Shown: positions 10,556 to 23,137, numbered from the stretch's first letter. The stretch: DNA of 64,000 nt from Rhizomys pruinosus (GCA_009823505.1 VZQC01001015.1:466568-530567); one strand, 5' to 3'. Program-made: numbers and translations. Notes: generated by a model not told the origin, from the sequence alone.

Positions 10556-11855
10556 TTTTTTTCATTTTTTAACAATAAGTGATAGTTTATGAGTACAAGC
10601 ATCCTTCATGTAAAACCAATTTGCAAGCAGTTGTACCCAAACCCACACAGCCCATGGGTCCCACCATCCAGCAGGGGGGGGCTTGTATGTTCAATCAAGT
10701 TGATCAAATGAATGTCCAGACTATATTGCTGTAGTTTCACCATTCACCCCAATCGCAGCCCTTACATTCTACCACGCCCCCTCTTCCGCAGATTGTTCCC
10801 TGGGCTTAGGGGGCACAGGTAGATGAGAAGCAAAACAGTCTACTTTCTCTGGAGCTGTTGTCTTGGACTCTGGTCAATTCTGGCTGTTTTCTCTCATGGG
10901 CTGACAGTTTGTCCAGGAATAACCTTTCAATCCTACTAATGAAGCACAAGCAATTAGATATATAGGTATTTAAACAGTACTAATTGTTATGGTAGGTTAC
11001 TTTGGTATAGACACAGATGTTTGGATGGTATGTTAATCCATGAATTACATTTTTTCTGTTAAATATGACAGGGTCTTACTGTGGCTTATAACATCTCCTA
11101 ACCATTAGAGGATGTAGGCTTGTGGCATCAGCCGTGGGTTATTCCTCCAAGGAGAGAGCTAATAGCCAATTAGATTTGGGATATACAGGCATATGGCTGC
11201 CTCTGCTGCACAGTATTTCCAGGCAGGTGAGGTGTAGCTGGTGCTGATGGAGGAGTCTTGCTTGACTCAAGGAGACCCATATTTGCTTTATTGGTTTAGT
11301 GGCCTTTGGTAACACTCTCTAGCATTCCAGAGACCATCTGTACATTTGCATGTGTGGTCTCAATACATCTTTCCCATGTTAACGTCAGGTCTTTGACAGC
11401 AGGGCCTTATCGCCTCTCTTCTTGCAGGTATCCCAGTTTACAGGCAAGAAGCCTTTACCTTTTGGGGGGGGGGCTTGGATCCCCTGGCCAACATCTCCTT
11501 GGCAGAAAAATCCATGGCTGATATCAGAGCTCTCCTGTCTTAATATATTTTGCTTAAGTGCATAGCTTAAGGAGACTTTAGTATTATATTTGGTTCTGAA
11601 TAAAGAATAATCCTTTTCACAGTTCCTATGTCTATTAGTCAATTAAAGAAGGCAGTTTTACTGGTTTATAAGAGATTACATCTATAACAGTTCTTTTTAA
11701 ACCCCTATCTGAGGAGATATTGGCAATCGATAGCTGGAGAAAGCAGACTGTTTTCTTCAGGGCTGAGGCTCCTGGGAGGGTACTGCTTCTCCAGTTGATA
11801 GCCCTGCTCCATGTGCAATCTGGCAATACCAAGGGGACTCCCTGGGTGTAAGTAC
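10556..11855 (-). mobile_element. Probable rodent L1 (Lx-like) 3' region
   Basis: The T-rich left boundary and overall character recall rodent Lx 3' sequence in antisense. It contains G-runs at about 10674-10681 and 11464-11473. No intact ORF2 is visible. It could be a separate element from the one at 10395. Family assignment is from memory and weak. Confidence 0.4.
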
Positions 11856-11861
11856 TGGTTT

Positions 11862-12052
11862 TAGATTTTATTTATCTTTATTTTATGTGTATAAGTATTA
11901 TGTAAGTGCATCATGTGTGTGAAATACCTGTAAAAGCCAGAAGGGGGCATTGGAACTTGAATTAAAGATGGTTGTTGGCTGCCATGTGAGTGCTGGGAAC
12001 TGAGCTGAGGTTCTCTAGAAGTGCTCTTAAGAACTGGGCCATCTCTCCAGCC
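11862..12052 (-). mobile_element. B2 SINE, older
   Basis: Minus-strand B2 ending 'gggccatctctccagcc', diverged and single-module. Confidence 0.8.
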
Positions 12053-12840
12053 ACCTGAATAGGCTTAAAAACCAGAGCACACACAGCAGAGAGGGGAAGA
12101 TGATGGAAGTGGCATGGGAGGAGTTAGAGGTGAGGGAACAGGGGGTGGGTATCACCAACATCTTTCCAAGGGTGAGCTCAGCTGAGCTATCTCTCCATCC
12201 CCAAGCAGCCATGTTTATTTATTCAACACTAAAGCAGTGTTGAACTTGAACACCACATTCCTCTTCTTCGTCCAAGCTTCCTCTCTGCAGGATTCCATTA
12301 ATCCACAAGCCTGCTTTTCTGATGTCACTTAGTATTCCACAAAGACAACAGTGATGCTTAATCCAGAATACCAGTCTCAGGTTCTCAGATCTGCACCAGG
12401 ATCCAATTGTGTTTCACCTTGTTAAAAATGTCTTCCCCAATTTACTTTTCTGGGTATTCCTCCAATTTAAAAATATGTTAGGGTTATTTTTAGATCCTAG
12501 TCATTAGTGGTGGGAGACTGTTTTCAAACAGATTTATTCTCCTCTTGCTCGTTCAATATTTGATTCCTTTATACAGTGCTTTTTATCCTCTGTCCTAGTG
12601 GCTTTCTTTCTATAAATTGAAGTATTGAGAAAATAACAGAGGAAAAGGCCGGTTCGCTGTTCCTGTGGAATTGTAGGCAAGGTGTGTCCTATTTTTTTTT
12701 TTTCTGGTCATTTGATACTTCTGTGAGAGACCCCAAGCCATAGGCCTGGTTCTTGCTGGGAAGGTCTACGTGTTTGCTCAGCTCGCACAGGGCTGGAAGC
12801 CAGGGAGCATTAGATGACCTCTCCCTTTTATTCTTAATTC
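12053..12840. other. Unique sequence, no gene seen
   Basis: No gene or repeat recognised. A T-run lies near 12692-12704. Confidence 0.4.
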
Positions 12841-12841
12841 A

Positions 12842-13035
12842 AAGATTTACATTTATTTATTGACTGTGTGCGTGCTGGTACGCATCCACCACGGGCATGG
12901 GTACGGCAGTCATAGTGCGACTTCAGGTTGTCTGTGGTCTCCTCCCACATTTCACGTTCCACCAGGGATTGAACTCAGGTCACAGGCTCAGCAGCAGGCA
13001 TCTGTACCTGCTGAGCCATCTTGCTGGCCTCATCT
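12842..13035 (-). mobile_element. B3-like SINE
   Basis: A left T-rich end and a right end resembling 'tgctgagccatcttgctggc', with 'gattgaactcaggtcacagg' before it, fit a minus-strand B3 or B2-related element. Confidence 0.6.
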
Positions 13036-13182
13036 GCTCCTTTTTTTTGACATGGACTTCAGATATTTCCCAGACTCATTAAACTTAGGTCCCTTTTCAA
13101 AGCATGATCTGAAAACACTTATGACTATATAACACTTATAACTATATAAGGGAGAAGTCAGCTTGGGCTTCTACCATCTGAA

Positions 13183-13183
<1 letters not shown>

Positions 13184-13227
<44 letters not shown>

Positions 13228-13535
13228 CCACATGTGTACAGGTATGGGTCTATTTGTATGTGTTTCTATGTGTACAGATGCACATATGTGCACACGTGTG
13301 TGTATGTGTGTGTGTGTGTACAGGCACACCTGTGTGCAGCTGTGTGTGTGTGTTCATTTGTGTGTTTGTGTGTGTATACTGATGTGTGCATGCATGTGTA
13401 TAGATGAACATATGTGCACTTATACGTGCACATGTGTGTACTTTTGATTCTGTTTGTATGTGTGTGGATACACACTTGTACAGGTAGGCATGCATGTGTG
13501 TGTTTATGTCTGTGCATGTGTGTGTGCTTGTGAAA
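13184..13535. repeat. Long TG-rich alternating tract
   Basis: Pure (TG)n at about 13184-13225 passes into ~310 bp of degenerate TG/CA and TATG/CATG units. It gives overlapping Val/Cys and His/Thr frames on both strands that are not genes. Confidence 0.9.
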
Positions 13536-13574
13536 ACCAAAGACCAATCTCGATGACATTCCTCAGGAGGTAGT

Positions 13575-13800
13575 CACCTCATTGTTTTTTGAAACAAAAG
13601 TCTCAATGACACTTGGAGCTGGAAGATCTGGCTAAAGCTGGCTGGCTGTCCGGCCCAAGAGATACACTTGTTTCGGCCTTCCCAGTTGGGAATATAATTA
13701 TGTGCCACCATACCCAGCTTTTTGACATGGGATCTAAGGATCAAACTGGAGTCTGGTTACACTTGCTGTTGCCACAGTGTTGCTACCATTTGTATCTCCT
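13575..13800 (-). mobile_element. Old RSINE1/B4-like SINE
   Basis: 'tttttgaaacaaaagtctca', 'gtgccaccatacccagct' and 'ggatctaaggatcaaact' follow the order of a minus-strand B4-type element. Heavily diverged. Confidence 0.45.
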
Positions 13801-13914
13801 CCTCCTTTCCTTGATGCCAGGGAATCCCACTCAGAGTGAAAAGGGGAGAAGAAGGGGTTTTAGGACAATCACTGGGGCAGGCTGGGTGTTTCTGGGGAAA
13901 GAATAGTATCTAAG

Positions 13915-14055
13915 CAGCAGGTACCTTGGGATCCTATTAGAAATCCAAATTCCCAGACCTTGCACTGCTGAATCAGAACCCCTGGAGGAGAGCCTGGCAC
14001 CCAGGTTTTAAGAAGGCCACAAGCGGGTCTCTGGGCATCTGTTTGGGAACCGCTG
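13915..14055 (+). mobile_element. MER5A-like hAT-Charlie fragment
   Basis: 'attagaaatccaaattccc', 'tgctgaatcagaacccctgg' and 'tttgggaaccgctga' match the order of the MER5A DNA-transposon consensus as I know it. Ancient, non-autonomous. Confidence 0.65.
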
Positions 14056-15775
14056 ATTTATCTGAAGTTCTCAGTGCTGAGGCCAGGTTCGAATGGTGTT
14101 TGGCCATCTTTCTTCCTTTCATTTAATTTCTCCCTCTTGAAATGGGGACAAATGACTTCCTTCCAATAATCCCTCTCTGTGATAAGCATACATCTCTGTT
14201 TTACATTTATCCCTAAGGTGTAAAGGAGGGCTGTGGCTTTAACAGCATCTGCAGGAGGTTGTCAGTTGCCCAGGTAACATACTGGAGTGTGTCTATGTGG
14301 GGGGAACTTGTCCTAGTTTTTTTTATGGTGGGTTAAGCTGGTTCTGTCTATCCTTACAGCTAGGATGAGGCAGGATGGGCAAGAGGGGACCTCGCATGTG
14401 AATGCTTGCTAACGGTGATTTTCCTAGGTATTTCACCTAAGCATGAATTTCTTTTGATATTTTCATTTATATAACAGATACAGGGCTGGTCCAAAGAAAC
14501 TTAAGGCCAAGGTAGTTATAAATAAGTGCTCTTCTTCTCTTTTCCTAAAAGAATTTGAGACGAGATTCAATAAAAGAGAGCAATAAAAAATTTTTAAACA
14601 TGGAAATAGGAGGGTAGAACAATTAAATCAGGGGTCATTTGTTCAGATAATGTCAGCTACTCAAAGCTGCCACAGCTGAAGACAAATTGAAGCTCGGAGG
14701 TTCCTGGTGGCAAAAGTAAAAAGAGAAACAGAGTCTGAGTCATGGAGAACTCATTCTCTAAAAAACAAAGAAGATACATTCATCAGAAAAGACAAACGAT
14801 TTTCCTCAAACTAGACTCTAAGAGAAATTTATCATGGAGGACCTTACATAAGGTACATGAGTATGTATATTTAACACAGATATCCACTGCTAGCCATGAA
14901 ATTTATCTGTCTTTGAGGGAAGTAAATTTCAGAGCCCAGCAGGTTGACAACATCTCTTCAAATTTACAATGTCACTGTGCAGTGAAGTGAAGTGGCTGCT
15001 CCCTGCACCACGTTTTACTGGACCGTCTATCAATATTTGATCAAATTGGGCCAAAGTTTCAAACTACCCTTAAATTATACCCAGAGAAAGTGCTACTATA
15101 TTCAGAGTGCCTGAGTGAGCTTCAAAATTGAGTCCTTGTGAGCTGGAGGCATATATGTACACCATTTCCTCTAGTCTAGAACCTTCTTTAGAATCTTTAA
15201 AAATGCAACCATACCACCCAATCCAAAGTTGCCAATAAAAAACAACAACCCCAAATTGGCTCTTTTCACAGACAGGCTACCACATTGGCAAGGCATAACT
15301 GTCTACTTATTTGGATAGCCATTGAATTGCAAACACAGTAAGGCAGATAATGTCCCTCCAAGAATGTATATGGTTTTGTAAAATAAGAATTGTTGTGCAT
15401 ATGCCATGAGGATCAATCAAGGTGATAAAATGTCCTGTTTGGTCTACCTGCATCTCTGATATGTGTGTGGACTAATTATACAAATGGGTCTGAGAGCTTT
15501 GTTATCATGGCGATATGTCGCGTGTTACTGACTACCATCTTGTTCAAACTGAGCTTCCAGGATTCTTGAAAATCCATCTCTGTGTTTCTGCATCCCCAGC
15601 TTCTACTCCATTATTCCAGATTTCATCCAAAACCAAATTCCTATCAACTGAAGATGTTTGTCCCCATCTTACAACACCCTGTATTCTGCATTCTTTCAAA
15701 TCCCAGGCAGGAAAATTTACTACAATTATGAGAGATACTGCTATACTTTGTTTTATATTATAAAATCTTTTGGAG
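14056..15775. other. Unique sequence; 14640-15160 looks conserved
   Basis: No gene recognised. The 82-residue plus-strand frame at 14742-14990 has no known domain. The block 14640-15160 is free of repeats and evenly composed. Confidence 0.35.
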
Positions 15776-15999
15776 GCCCAGGAGAAGACACCCTGGGTGG
15801 GTGTTTGCGGCCTTCAAAGTGATTCCCTATCCTATAAGCAGAGAGATAATCTGTAGAGATTTTATCCCTGTGGGCAGTCCCACGAGTGCCAGTTAAAGGA
15901 AGAAATTTGTTAGTGAAGGAACATAGTTAGCAGAGGTAATATGTTTCCAGACACACCATATTTGACTGAGAATGTCCTCTCAGATGCATGTGTAAACAC

Positions 16000-16290
16000 A
16001 TGGTCCCAGCTGGTGGCACTTTTTTGAGAAGTTGTGAAACCTTTGGGACATGACGGTGATGTAGGCCGATAAAGGTGGGCCTTTGGAGGTCGCAGCTCTG
16101 CCCTGCTTCTTCCTGATCCACCAAGACGTGAGAAGGTTCCATCGCCTACTCCCGCCATATGAGTTCCTTCCACCACACCTTCCCTGCTTGTTGGGTGGAA
16201 ACCATGAACCAAAATAAACCTCTTCTCCTTAAGTTGTTTCTGTCGTAACTTTGATCACACCAGTGAGAGAAATAATGAATACGAGTTTTA
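16000..16290 (+). mobile_element. MaLR LTR (MT-like), 3' part
   Basis: 'tgaaacctttgggacatgac', 'gccatatgagttcc', a polyadenylation signal 'aataaa' at about 16213 and 'ccttaagttgtttctgtcg' match MT/ORR-type LTR ends. The boundary upstream of about 16000 is unclear. Confidence 0.6.
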
Positions 16291-17392
16291 ATCGCCTAAA
16301 GCAGTTTAATATTAAAGTTTCGACATTGACCTAAGAGTGCAGAACTATTTATACCTTCTGTATTTTAACTATTGATCAGGTGGGTTCTGTAATTTGTGTT
16401 TTCAGCCTATACAGTGCTATGCCGAACTTGGAAAAGCTGAGGTTTTAGGTGGGGAGAGGTGAGAACGGCCTACTTGAAACCATCTTAGCTCAAGTTAAGT
16501 CCATTTTCTTTTTTGCTCTTAGAGTTATCCAATTGTCTTGGCTCAAGTGTCATTGTTGTTCTGTGTCATTAAAACAATAGCTACAGCCACTGCCGTGTGT
16601 CTCTGGTGTTCATCAAACCTGTGGGACCTAGAAATAGCTGTTAGATTTCCTCTCTCTGGTTTGCGGGTGCTTTGTAAGGCTTCTGCTGCGTACAAACAGG
16701 CAGCTTGTCCACTAAAATACAGCTCAGTGGTGAACAGTCCATGAACGTTCAGACTCCAGAGTCTTCCTGTGAGCTCCCCGTTTGTCCCATTACTGTTAAA
16801 TGTCTGTTTTTCTCTTGGAGTTGCCGTTCTTCTAGGATGTATTATACAGCTCTAAATACTGGCTCAAGGCTACAAAATGCCATAAAGGAGAAGCCATTCG
16901 TTTGGGGTGGCTATATTTTTTTCCTACTTTAGGGTAAAAAGAGGGAAGATATACTTAGAACTATGGTGTATGGGTTCATGTTTTACCAAAACAAGTACAG
17001 ACATAAATAATTATCTCATCTGAAAGCCCTTGGATAGTTCTTGGTCCAGGCCAACACGTTGTAGTTTGGGGGGAAGTCAAATCTTAGGTGAGACTTCTTA
17101 TCTAGCTCATCCCTATGTGTATTTTAGGATGAATTTCTTTCATCTTTTGGATCTTTATTTTGGGTTATGTGGACATGGAAGAGAGGAAACAGGAGCTCGT
17201 CTTTGACCTCAAAGAGGTCCTGGTCTGGTAAGAGAAGGCTACAGGCCATGGTCTCCTGTGCGCTTGTCTCCCTGGCCATGCTTGGTCTACAGGCCTGGAG
17301 TATGTGTTGGGAACATCAGTATGTTGTGTGCCTGCACTACTGAGAGAGGGAGAATGGTGCTTCCTTAAACCTGGCATAAAATGGAAGCTTAA
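16291..17392. other. Unique sequence, possibly conserved in part
   Basis: No gene or repeat recognised. 16500-16930 is repeat-free. Two overlapping short plus frames (61-75 residues) there have no recognisable domain. Confidence 0.35.
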
Positions 17393-17405
17393 AAAGAGAT
17401 CTGAG

Positions 17406-17650
17406 GGGCTGGAGGGATGGCCTAGCGGTTAAGAGCACCGACCACTCTTGCAGAGGACTCGGGTTCGATCCCCAGCACCCACATGGCGGCTGAGAACCGT
17501 CTGTACCTCCAATTCCAGGAGAACTCCAGTTCCAGGGGAATCCGACACCCTCTTCTGACCTCTGCGGCATTGCACAACATGGGTGCACAGACCTACATGC
17601 AGACAGTACATTCATACACATACAAAAATAAAATAATAAAAAAATTTTTT
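17406..17650 (+). mobile_element. Young B2 SINE with 17-bp duplication
   Basis: Complete B2 with duplicated module (first unit 'acctccaattccaggag'). TSD 'aaagagatctga' at 17393-17404 and 17651-17662. Confidence 0.9.
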
Positions 17651-17662
17651 AAAGAGATCTGA

Positions 17663-18600
17663 ATAACATATATTTTATATTAGTTTATATTCTGTATTAG
17701 CATATTACATATGTGTGCATAACTAAATAATATATAGTATTTATGAAACCTCATCCTCTTCACTTGCAGTATAAAAAGTATCTGGCTTTTATTTTATTTT
17801 TGTATCCGATAAGAACAGCAGATTGGTGGAATATGACTCATAAGTTTTGAAGACTTCATTTATTGCTTTGTAATGTAGGGATTGAAACTCATGATTGTAA
17901 ATTACTGCCTTTCTCAGTGGCTTGGTTTCAGTGGCTGTTGGAGTTCAGGCAGTACACAGAACCACATGGATCCAATGGATGGATCCCATGATGCCCAGCT
18001 CCCAGGAACCCCTGCACAGACAAACTAGCTAGTGCAACCTGGTAACTGGCCAACATCAGACAGAAGCTTGTGCTCCTGTCAGCCCGCACCCCTATGTCCC
18101 TCGGTCCTGCCACTAACACACTACATCTAGAAAGACTCGGGACACTAGATTTAACCTGTATTATTTTTATTTTAAGAAAAATCTTATTCCTTGTATTTAT
18201 GAGGAAATATAAGTATGTGTGGACGCTGCTAGGCTTTCCCTTCAAGATGGACCTTCTTTTTCCCCCTGGCAGTACGCAGAGTCCAGAGAGAACTGAGTCA
18301 ATAGCCATGTGGTCTTGTAAATTTCTTCTATTCGGGGGCGACTTTGAGTTTTAGGGGCTCTCCAGGTGCCCTTGAGGCTCCCTCCACCCTGCCTTGTATA
18401 ACCACACAACCATCTCATCCAGGTGGCATCTCTGAATCTGCTTGTGGAGACCTCAGGTCCACATAGGAGACTGGTTAGAGGCTGGCTGCTTGCTGATAAG
18501 AGTCCCATGTGTTCCACAGACACTTGCGGTCACTGGCTTCCTGTTTAAGCAGGAAATTGCTCTTGGCCCTGAGTTAGCAGAACCAAGGTTTCTGACTGCA
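17663..18600. other. Unique sequence, no gene seen
   Basis: AT-rich left part. A 126-residue minus frame at 17928-18308 and a 94-residue plus frame overlap each other without domains or repeats. Coding is unlikely. Confidence 0.4.
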
Positions 18601-18603
18601 GTG

Positions 18604-18725
18604 CAAACACACAGGAACACACAAACACACATATACACACAGGCACACAAGAACACACACACATATGCACACAGAGAGACACATATACATACTCATAAGC
18701 ACATACACACATGCACAAGCACAGA
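18604..18725. repeat. Degenerate (CA)n tract
   Basis: About 120 bp of ACAC/ATAC units with interruptions. Confidence 0.85.
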
Positions 18726-19026
18726 GTTTCACTACCAGATGTCAGAGACAGGGTCCCTGTGCACAGCCATAACTGGAGCTCATTTGAAACCAAGTTTGCA
18801 AGAAGACAGATGAGGCCCACTGTGTCTACCTTTTATGGCCACCTCTCAGTACTACGGCCACAGTCCTGACATTCCCACAGAAATCAGGAGTCTAAGCCTC
18901 TCACATTCTCTAAAAGAAAAAAAAAAAAAAGATAAGCCAACAGAACCTCTACTGTGATCTTTCTGTCAACACAAAACTGAAGGTTTATCATGACATGCTT
19001 ATAAAAACTTCACCTGTGATCAAAAG
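18726..19026. other. Unique sequence with a poly-A run
   Basis: An A-run of about 14 bp lies near 18917-18930. Nothing else recognised. Confidence 0.4.
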
Positions 19027-19290
19027 GGGGCAGGTGTGGCAGCACATGTGTGCAACCCCAACACTAGGAGAGTCAGAGACAGGCAGATCCCCAGGGATGG
19101 CTGGTCCGCCAGCCTAGCTTACATGGTGAGTTCCAGGCCAGTGAAAAATGCCATCTCAAAAACTGAGGAGGACAGCACCTGAGAATGAAGCTAAGCTTGA
19201 CCTCTGACCTGCACATACACAAGCATATATGTACACCCACATATCAACACATACATACGCACCTGCACACATGTGCAACACTCAGACACA
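19027..19290 (+). mobile_element. RSINE1/B4-like SINE, 3' part
   Basis: 'gcaggtgtggcagcacatgt', 'gagacaggcagatcc', 'catggtgagttccaggcc' and an AC-rich end correspond to the B1-related half of RSINE1. Confidence 0.6.
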
Positions 19291-19406
19291 CAAGAAAAGT
19301 CAAGTTGCTTATCCACATGCATGCTGTGAACCCTTCTGCTTGTCTTTCTCAATGCTCAATGCCTTTTTTAAACGACAGTGTTACTAAACCTAAATTATGC
19401 AGTATT

Positions 19407-19480
19407 TTGTTTTGAGACAGGGTCTCCCTATCGCTTCAACTGACATGGGACTCACATGAGCAAGGTCCTTCTGATCAACT
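19407..19480 (-). mobile_element. B1 fragment, old
   Basis: It begins with the minus-strand B1 hallmark 'tttgagacagggtctcccta' and degenerates after about 70 bp. Confidence 0.5.
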
Positions 19481-20275
19481 CCCATTGTGAGAAAGAAAAA
19501 AAGAACAAAACAGAGGGAGATAGGACTCCTGTAGGATGCACAGCTTACCTAAGCCATCTTTAAGCCGCCTGTCTCCTCGTTGTATTTAAGGGCAGCATGG
19601 GCGTGCACCTTGGGTTTGTTTACTGCCAAGCACCTTAGTGAGGTTTGATGGAGCACTGCTGTGGTACAGTGTGTGTGTGGGGGGGGGGGGTAAAATTTGC
19701 TTCTGACAGTTAGGACTTCCAGACTATGGGTGAAAGGTGAACTTGCTTGCTTTGCTTTGTCTTCCTGGTTGATCGTTTTCATTCAATGTCCTATCGATTG
19801 CCCAAGTGGATACTGAGAAGTCCTGGATGGAAGAAACTTCCCACAGTTTGTGTGGTACGGAGAGGCTTGGGAGGTAGCTGTTCTCTCTTCAAGATCCTGC
19901 AAGGTCTTCCCGTCATCAGCCTAAGAGGCCCATGCAAGTCACACGTATGAGTAAACAGAGCGTGTGGCATGGGACAATAAGGGTCCTGATGGATGATGGA
20001 GTAGAGTTCGGCTTTCCCAACAAGTACAGCTGTAAGAGCATGCTGTTAGATCTCACAAATTGTTTTTTTGTTCACCCTGCATGTTTTTTACAGTCATATG
20101 CTTATGAAAGGATACATATAAAGCACCTGCCAATCACGTGGCAGGGTAATAAAATGAACATGTTCAGACCACCACCCTGGAAGACAGAATGCTGCAAATG
20201 CAACTGAAATGCCCTGCTGGACCTCCCGAGTAACATGGAGCCCACTACTTGGGATAGCCACTTGCTCAAATTGAG
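19481..20275. other. Unique sequence, no gene seen
   Basis: A G-run near 19679-19690 follows a short TG run. No coding domain recognised in the 67-91 residue frames. Confidence 0.4.
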
Positions 20276-20277
<2 letters not shown>

Positions 20278-20314
<37 letters not shown>

Positions 20315-20617
20315 CATGTGTGTGAGGATAGAGCCATGCTACGGTACACACGTGGAGGTCAGAGGACAGTCTCAGGTGTCTGTTCTCATTTCCATTGTGT
20401 TTGAGGCAAGGTCTCTCTGCTGCTGGATGCTGTGTGCACCAGGCTAACCTGCCCAGGGGGTTTCTGGAAATGCCCCTGTCCTCAGCTCCCATGATGCCAG
20501 GAGCTCTAGGATTACAGGCACCACTAATGCATCCAGCCATATGTAGGTTCTGGTGATCCCAATTAGGGTCCTCACACTTGCCCAGCAAGTGTTTTGCCCA
20601 CTGAGCCACATTTCCAG
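20278..20617 (-). mobile_element. RSINE1/B4-like SINE with (GT)n
   Basis: (GT)n at 20278-20313 lies in the tail region. The body follows with 'gtggaggtcagaggacag', 'gattacaggcaccac' and 'tgcccactgagccacatttcc'. The 171-residue minus frame across this region is SINE-derived. Confidence 0.65.
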
Positions 20618-21121
20618 ATCTTGATAGGAATTTATATCCCCGAACAGTATAGGGCTTGACTTATTAAACATGTACAGTAGTGAGTACAAAATACTTAAGG
20701 TGAAAATATTCATATTAATTATTTTCTTAAAAAATTTATATTTGGGCAGATTATATTGTATCTTATTCACAAAGTAGACCACTATACAGTCATCAAGAGG
20801 CACAAACCAGACCTGTGTGAATCACGTTGGTGCAGATTGACAAAGACATGTGGTGACAACAAAATAAAAAACAAGCATAGCAGGACGGCAATGTTAAAAA
20901 ATAAAGTCCAAATGAGGAGAACTTTATAATTTCTTAAGACATTCTGAAAAAATGAAATTTTCATGATAGGTCTTAATGGATAAATAATGTTGAAGAGTGG
21001 TTTGTTATATTTAAGAGACTGTGGTCTACTCCACATAAAACACATCATGCTGACATCCTTCCTGTGAACTGTTTGCTCTGGGGCCTTAGAAAGACTCTTG
21101 CTTGAACATTTATAAAGCACT
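20618..21121. other. AT-rich unique sequence
   Basis: A 112-residue minus frame (20782-21120) contains a hydrophobic stretch (LLIWTLFFNIAVLLCLFFIL), but it is in AT-rich DNA where such runs arise by chance. No homologue recognised. Confidence 0.4.
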
Positions 21122-21455
21122 TATTGTGCACAGTTAGTACTTTGTTTACTGAACATTTACAAAGAGCTTACTGCCGGGCGTGGTGGTGCACGCCTTTAGT
21201 CCTAGCACTTGGGAGGCAGAGGCAGGCGGATCTTTGTGAGTTCAAGGCCAGCCTGGTCTACAGAGCAAATTCCAGGACAGCTGGGGCTACAGGGAGACCC
21301 TGCCTCGAAAAGACCAAAAAAAAAAAAAAAAAGCGCTTACTGTAGACAGTTCCTATCTCCTTTCAGCCTCCACCTATCAAGGAGACAGGGTAGAGTAGCT
21401 GGCTTCCTGGAAGTCACGTGACCAGTAAATAAGAACACCTAGACCACTTGGGTCT
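21122..21455 (-). mobile_element. MIR-like ancient SINE split by a B1
   Basis: Left 'gcacttattgtgcacagt' and right 'aagtcacgtgaccagtaaata' resemble minus-strand MIR. The B1 at 21173-21333 interrupts it. Confidence 0.5.
21173..21333 (+). mobile_element. B1 SINE, full length
   Basis: It begins 'gccgggcgtggtggtgcacg' and ends in a 17-bp A-run. CpG sites are retained, so it is young. The flanks repeat 'gcttact' on both sides. Confidence 0.92.
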
Positions 21456-22389
21456 CACTTAGTATGCCAGAACTTTCCCATCCACTCAGGGGGCTTTCTA
21501 TGATGAAGCTCACCTGGAAAATCCAAGGACCCACATTCTTTCCCCTTTCCCTAGACATTGAATGCTGACTTAGAAAACAGTCAGCCTGGGCTTTGCCTAA
21601 TTGGAATGTATGGTTTCATTTTCAAAGAGGCGGTTCATACTTGGTCAGTGAAGGTATCCAGGATCAGACCCATCCATGTCCAGCAAGAATCAGTGGAAGA
21701 TGTTAGGTTGGGTTGCTGTTGGGTGTTGGCTCCCAGCCCCAGTCCCTGGCCAGATGTTCAATCCGGTGGCTCTTTGCAATCAGTTGTATCCATTCTGGTG
21801 GGACAGTGATGGACGTGTATTAGAGACAGAATGCACACAAAGTTTCTCAAACCAGGGAGCGTTGCTCTTCTAAAATTAAAAAGGGAAAAGCACAGTGTCT
21901 CTTTCTGCTGCTTAGTGAAGGAACGTACTTAGACTCCACGGCACCAAAGGGCTTTCACAATCACTGTTCGCATTCAGCTCTGCATTTCATAATTTTTTTT
22001 CTCACATAGATTTGTGTAATATGAAGAATAGTTATAAGAAACATAGTATTATTCAACAGTTTCTTATTTTTGTCTTGATTTTTATGGTGAATATCTTTTT
22101 TGATCAATAAATAAAGATGCAAATATGGCATTTTAATGGCTATGAGTATTTCAGTGTAGGAATAGAACATATTTACTTACTTAGCCAGGTTGCTAAACAG
22201 GCTTTTTTTTAAGGCTTGATTTTCCTCATTTAAAAAAAAAATCTCATTCTAAACAACACCAAGATGAACATCTTTCTGTTTATCCACCTGTACACTTGTC
22301 CTAAGTCTGTTCCAGCTACCTTTCTAGATGCAAAATCGCTACAGTTTGCTTGTTTAAGGTCTTTGCCACTTATTGCCAAATTTACCCAG
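21456..22389. other. Unique sequence, no gene seen
   Basis: No repeat recognised apart from short A and T runs. Confidence 0.4.
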
Positions 22390-23110
22390 AAGAGATAATT
22401 TATTGGGTAACACACAAAGGGCTTGCTTTCTGGGATTTAATATTCACCAGCTTTGAAGGCGCCATCGCAGCCTGTCATGTCTGGGGCTTGGAGGTCCCCT
22501 CTGATGTAAATCAAAACATTTGAGTTAACAACATGCAGCCTTGTCAGTCACCCACAAATTATAGGAGCCTCCTCTGTCTTTGTCAATAACAAAAAAAAGG
22601 GAAGAAATTACCCCCAAATGGCATAAAAAATTAGGAACCAGACAACTAGTCACCAAAGAAGACAAGTGAGAGAATGTGGAAGAATTTCAGATCCTTCCTC
22701 AGTACAGCTAGGGAACTTGAGCTATTTGGAGAGAGACTTGTAGCCTCTGATTTCTCAGGGCTCATTGGCCCAGGCCATGCACACAGAGAGAAGTCACAAG
22801 GACGTGATGACAGCCAGTGTTCAGAGCAGAGACCATCAGCTCTATCCTGGAAAGCAGAGACAAGTAGAAGGGAATTACTGAAGTCAAATATTGCCATTGA
22901 TTCCTTCTCTTCTCTGAAGACGTGTCCACTTTTCAGCTGTTAAGTTCTGTGGCGCCACATGGGAGAACAGGCCTATTGCTCCAAAGGAAAACTAAATAGT
23001 TCTTGTATTGTCCTCATTTCTGGATGAGTTGATACTGCAGAGAAGCAAAATAATCTATGAAGAACGTGGCTAAGGAAACAGAAAAAAAGAAATCCAAAAC
23101 CTCTGCCTAA
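22390..23110. other. Repeat-free block, candidate conserved noncoding
   Basis: 22430-22700 is a balanced-composition, repeat-free block with motif-like AT-rich words. It is next to two opposite short frames (83 and 89 residues) that are mutual shadows. Confidence 0.3.
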
Positions 23111-23137
23111 CATCTGTGTGACTCTCTCTCTCTTTTT

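Noticed and set aside
13163..13559. Several Cys/Val-rich and His/Thr-rich frames
   Set aside because: Translations of the TG-rich tract on both strands.
20094..20609. 171-residue minus-strand open reading frame, among the longest in the window
   Set aside because: It runs through a RSINE1/B4-like SINE and its (GT)n, read as poly His-Thr. No domain.
20782..21120. 112-residue minus-strand frame with a hydrophobic segment
   Set aside because: AT-rich DNA yields such runs by chance. No homologue, start context or splice signals recognised.
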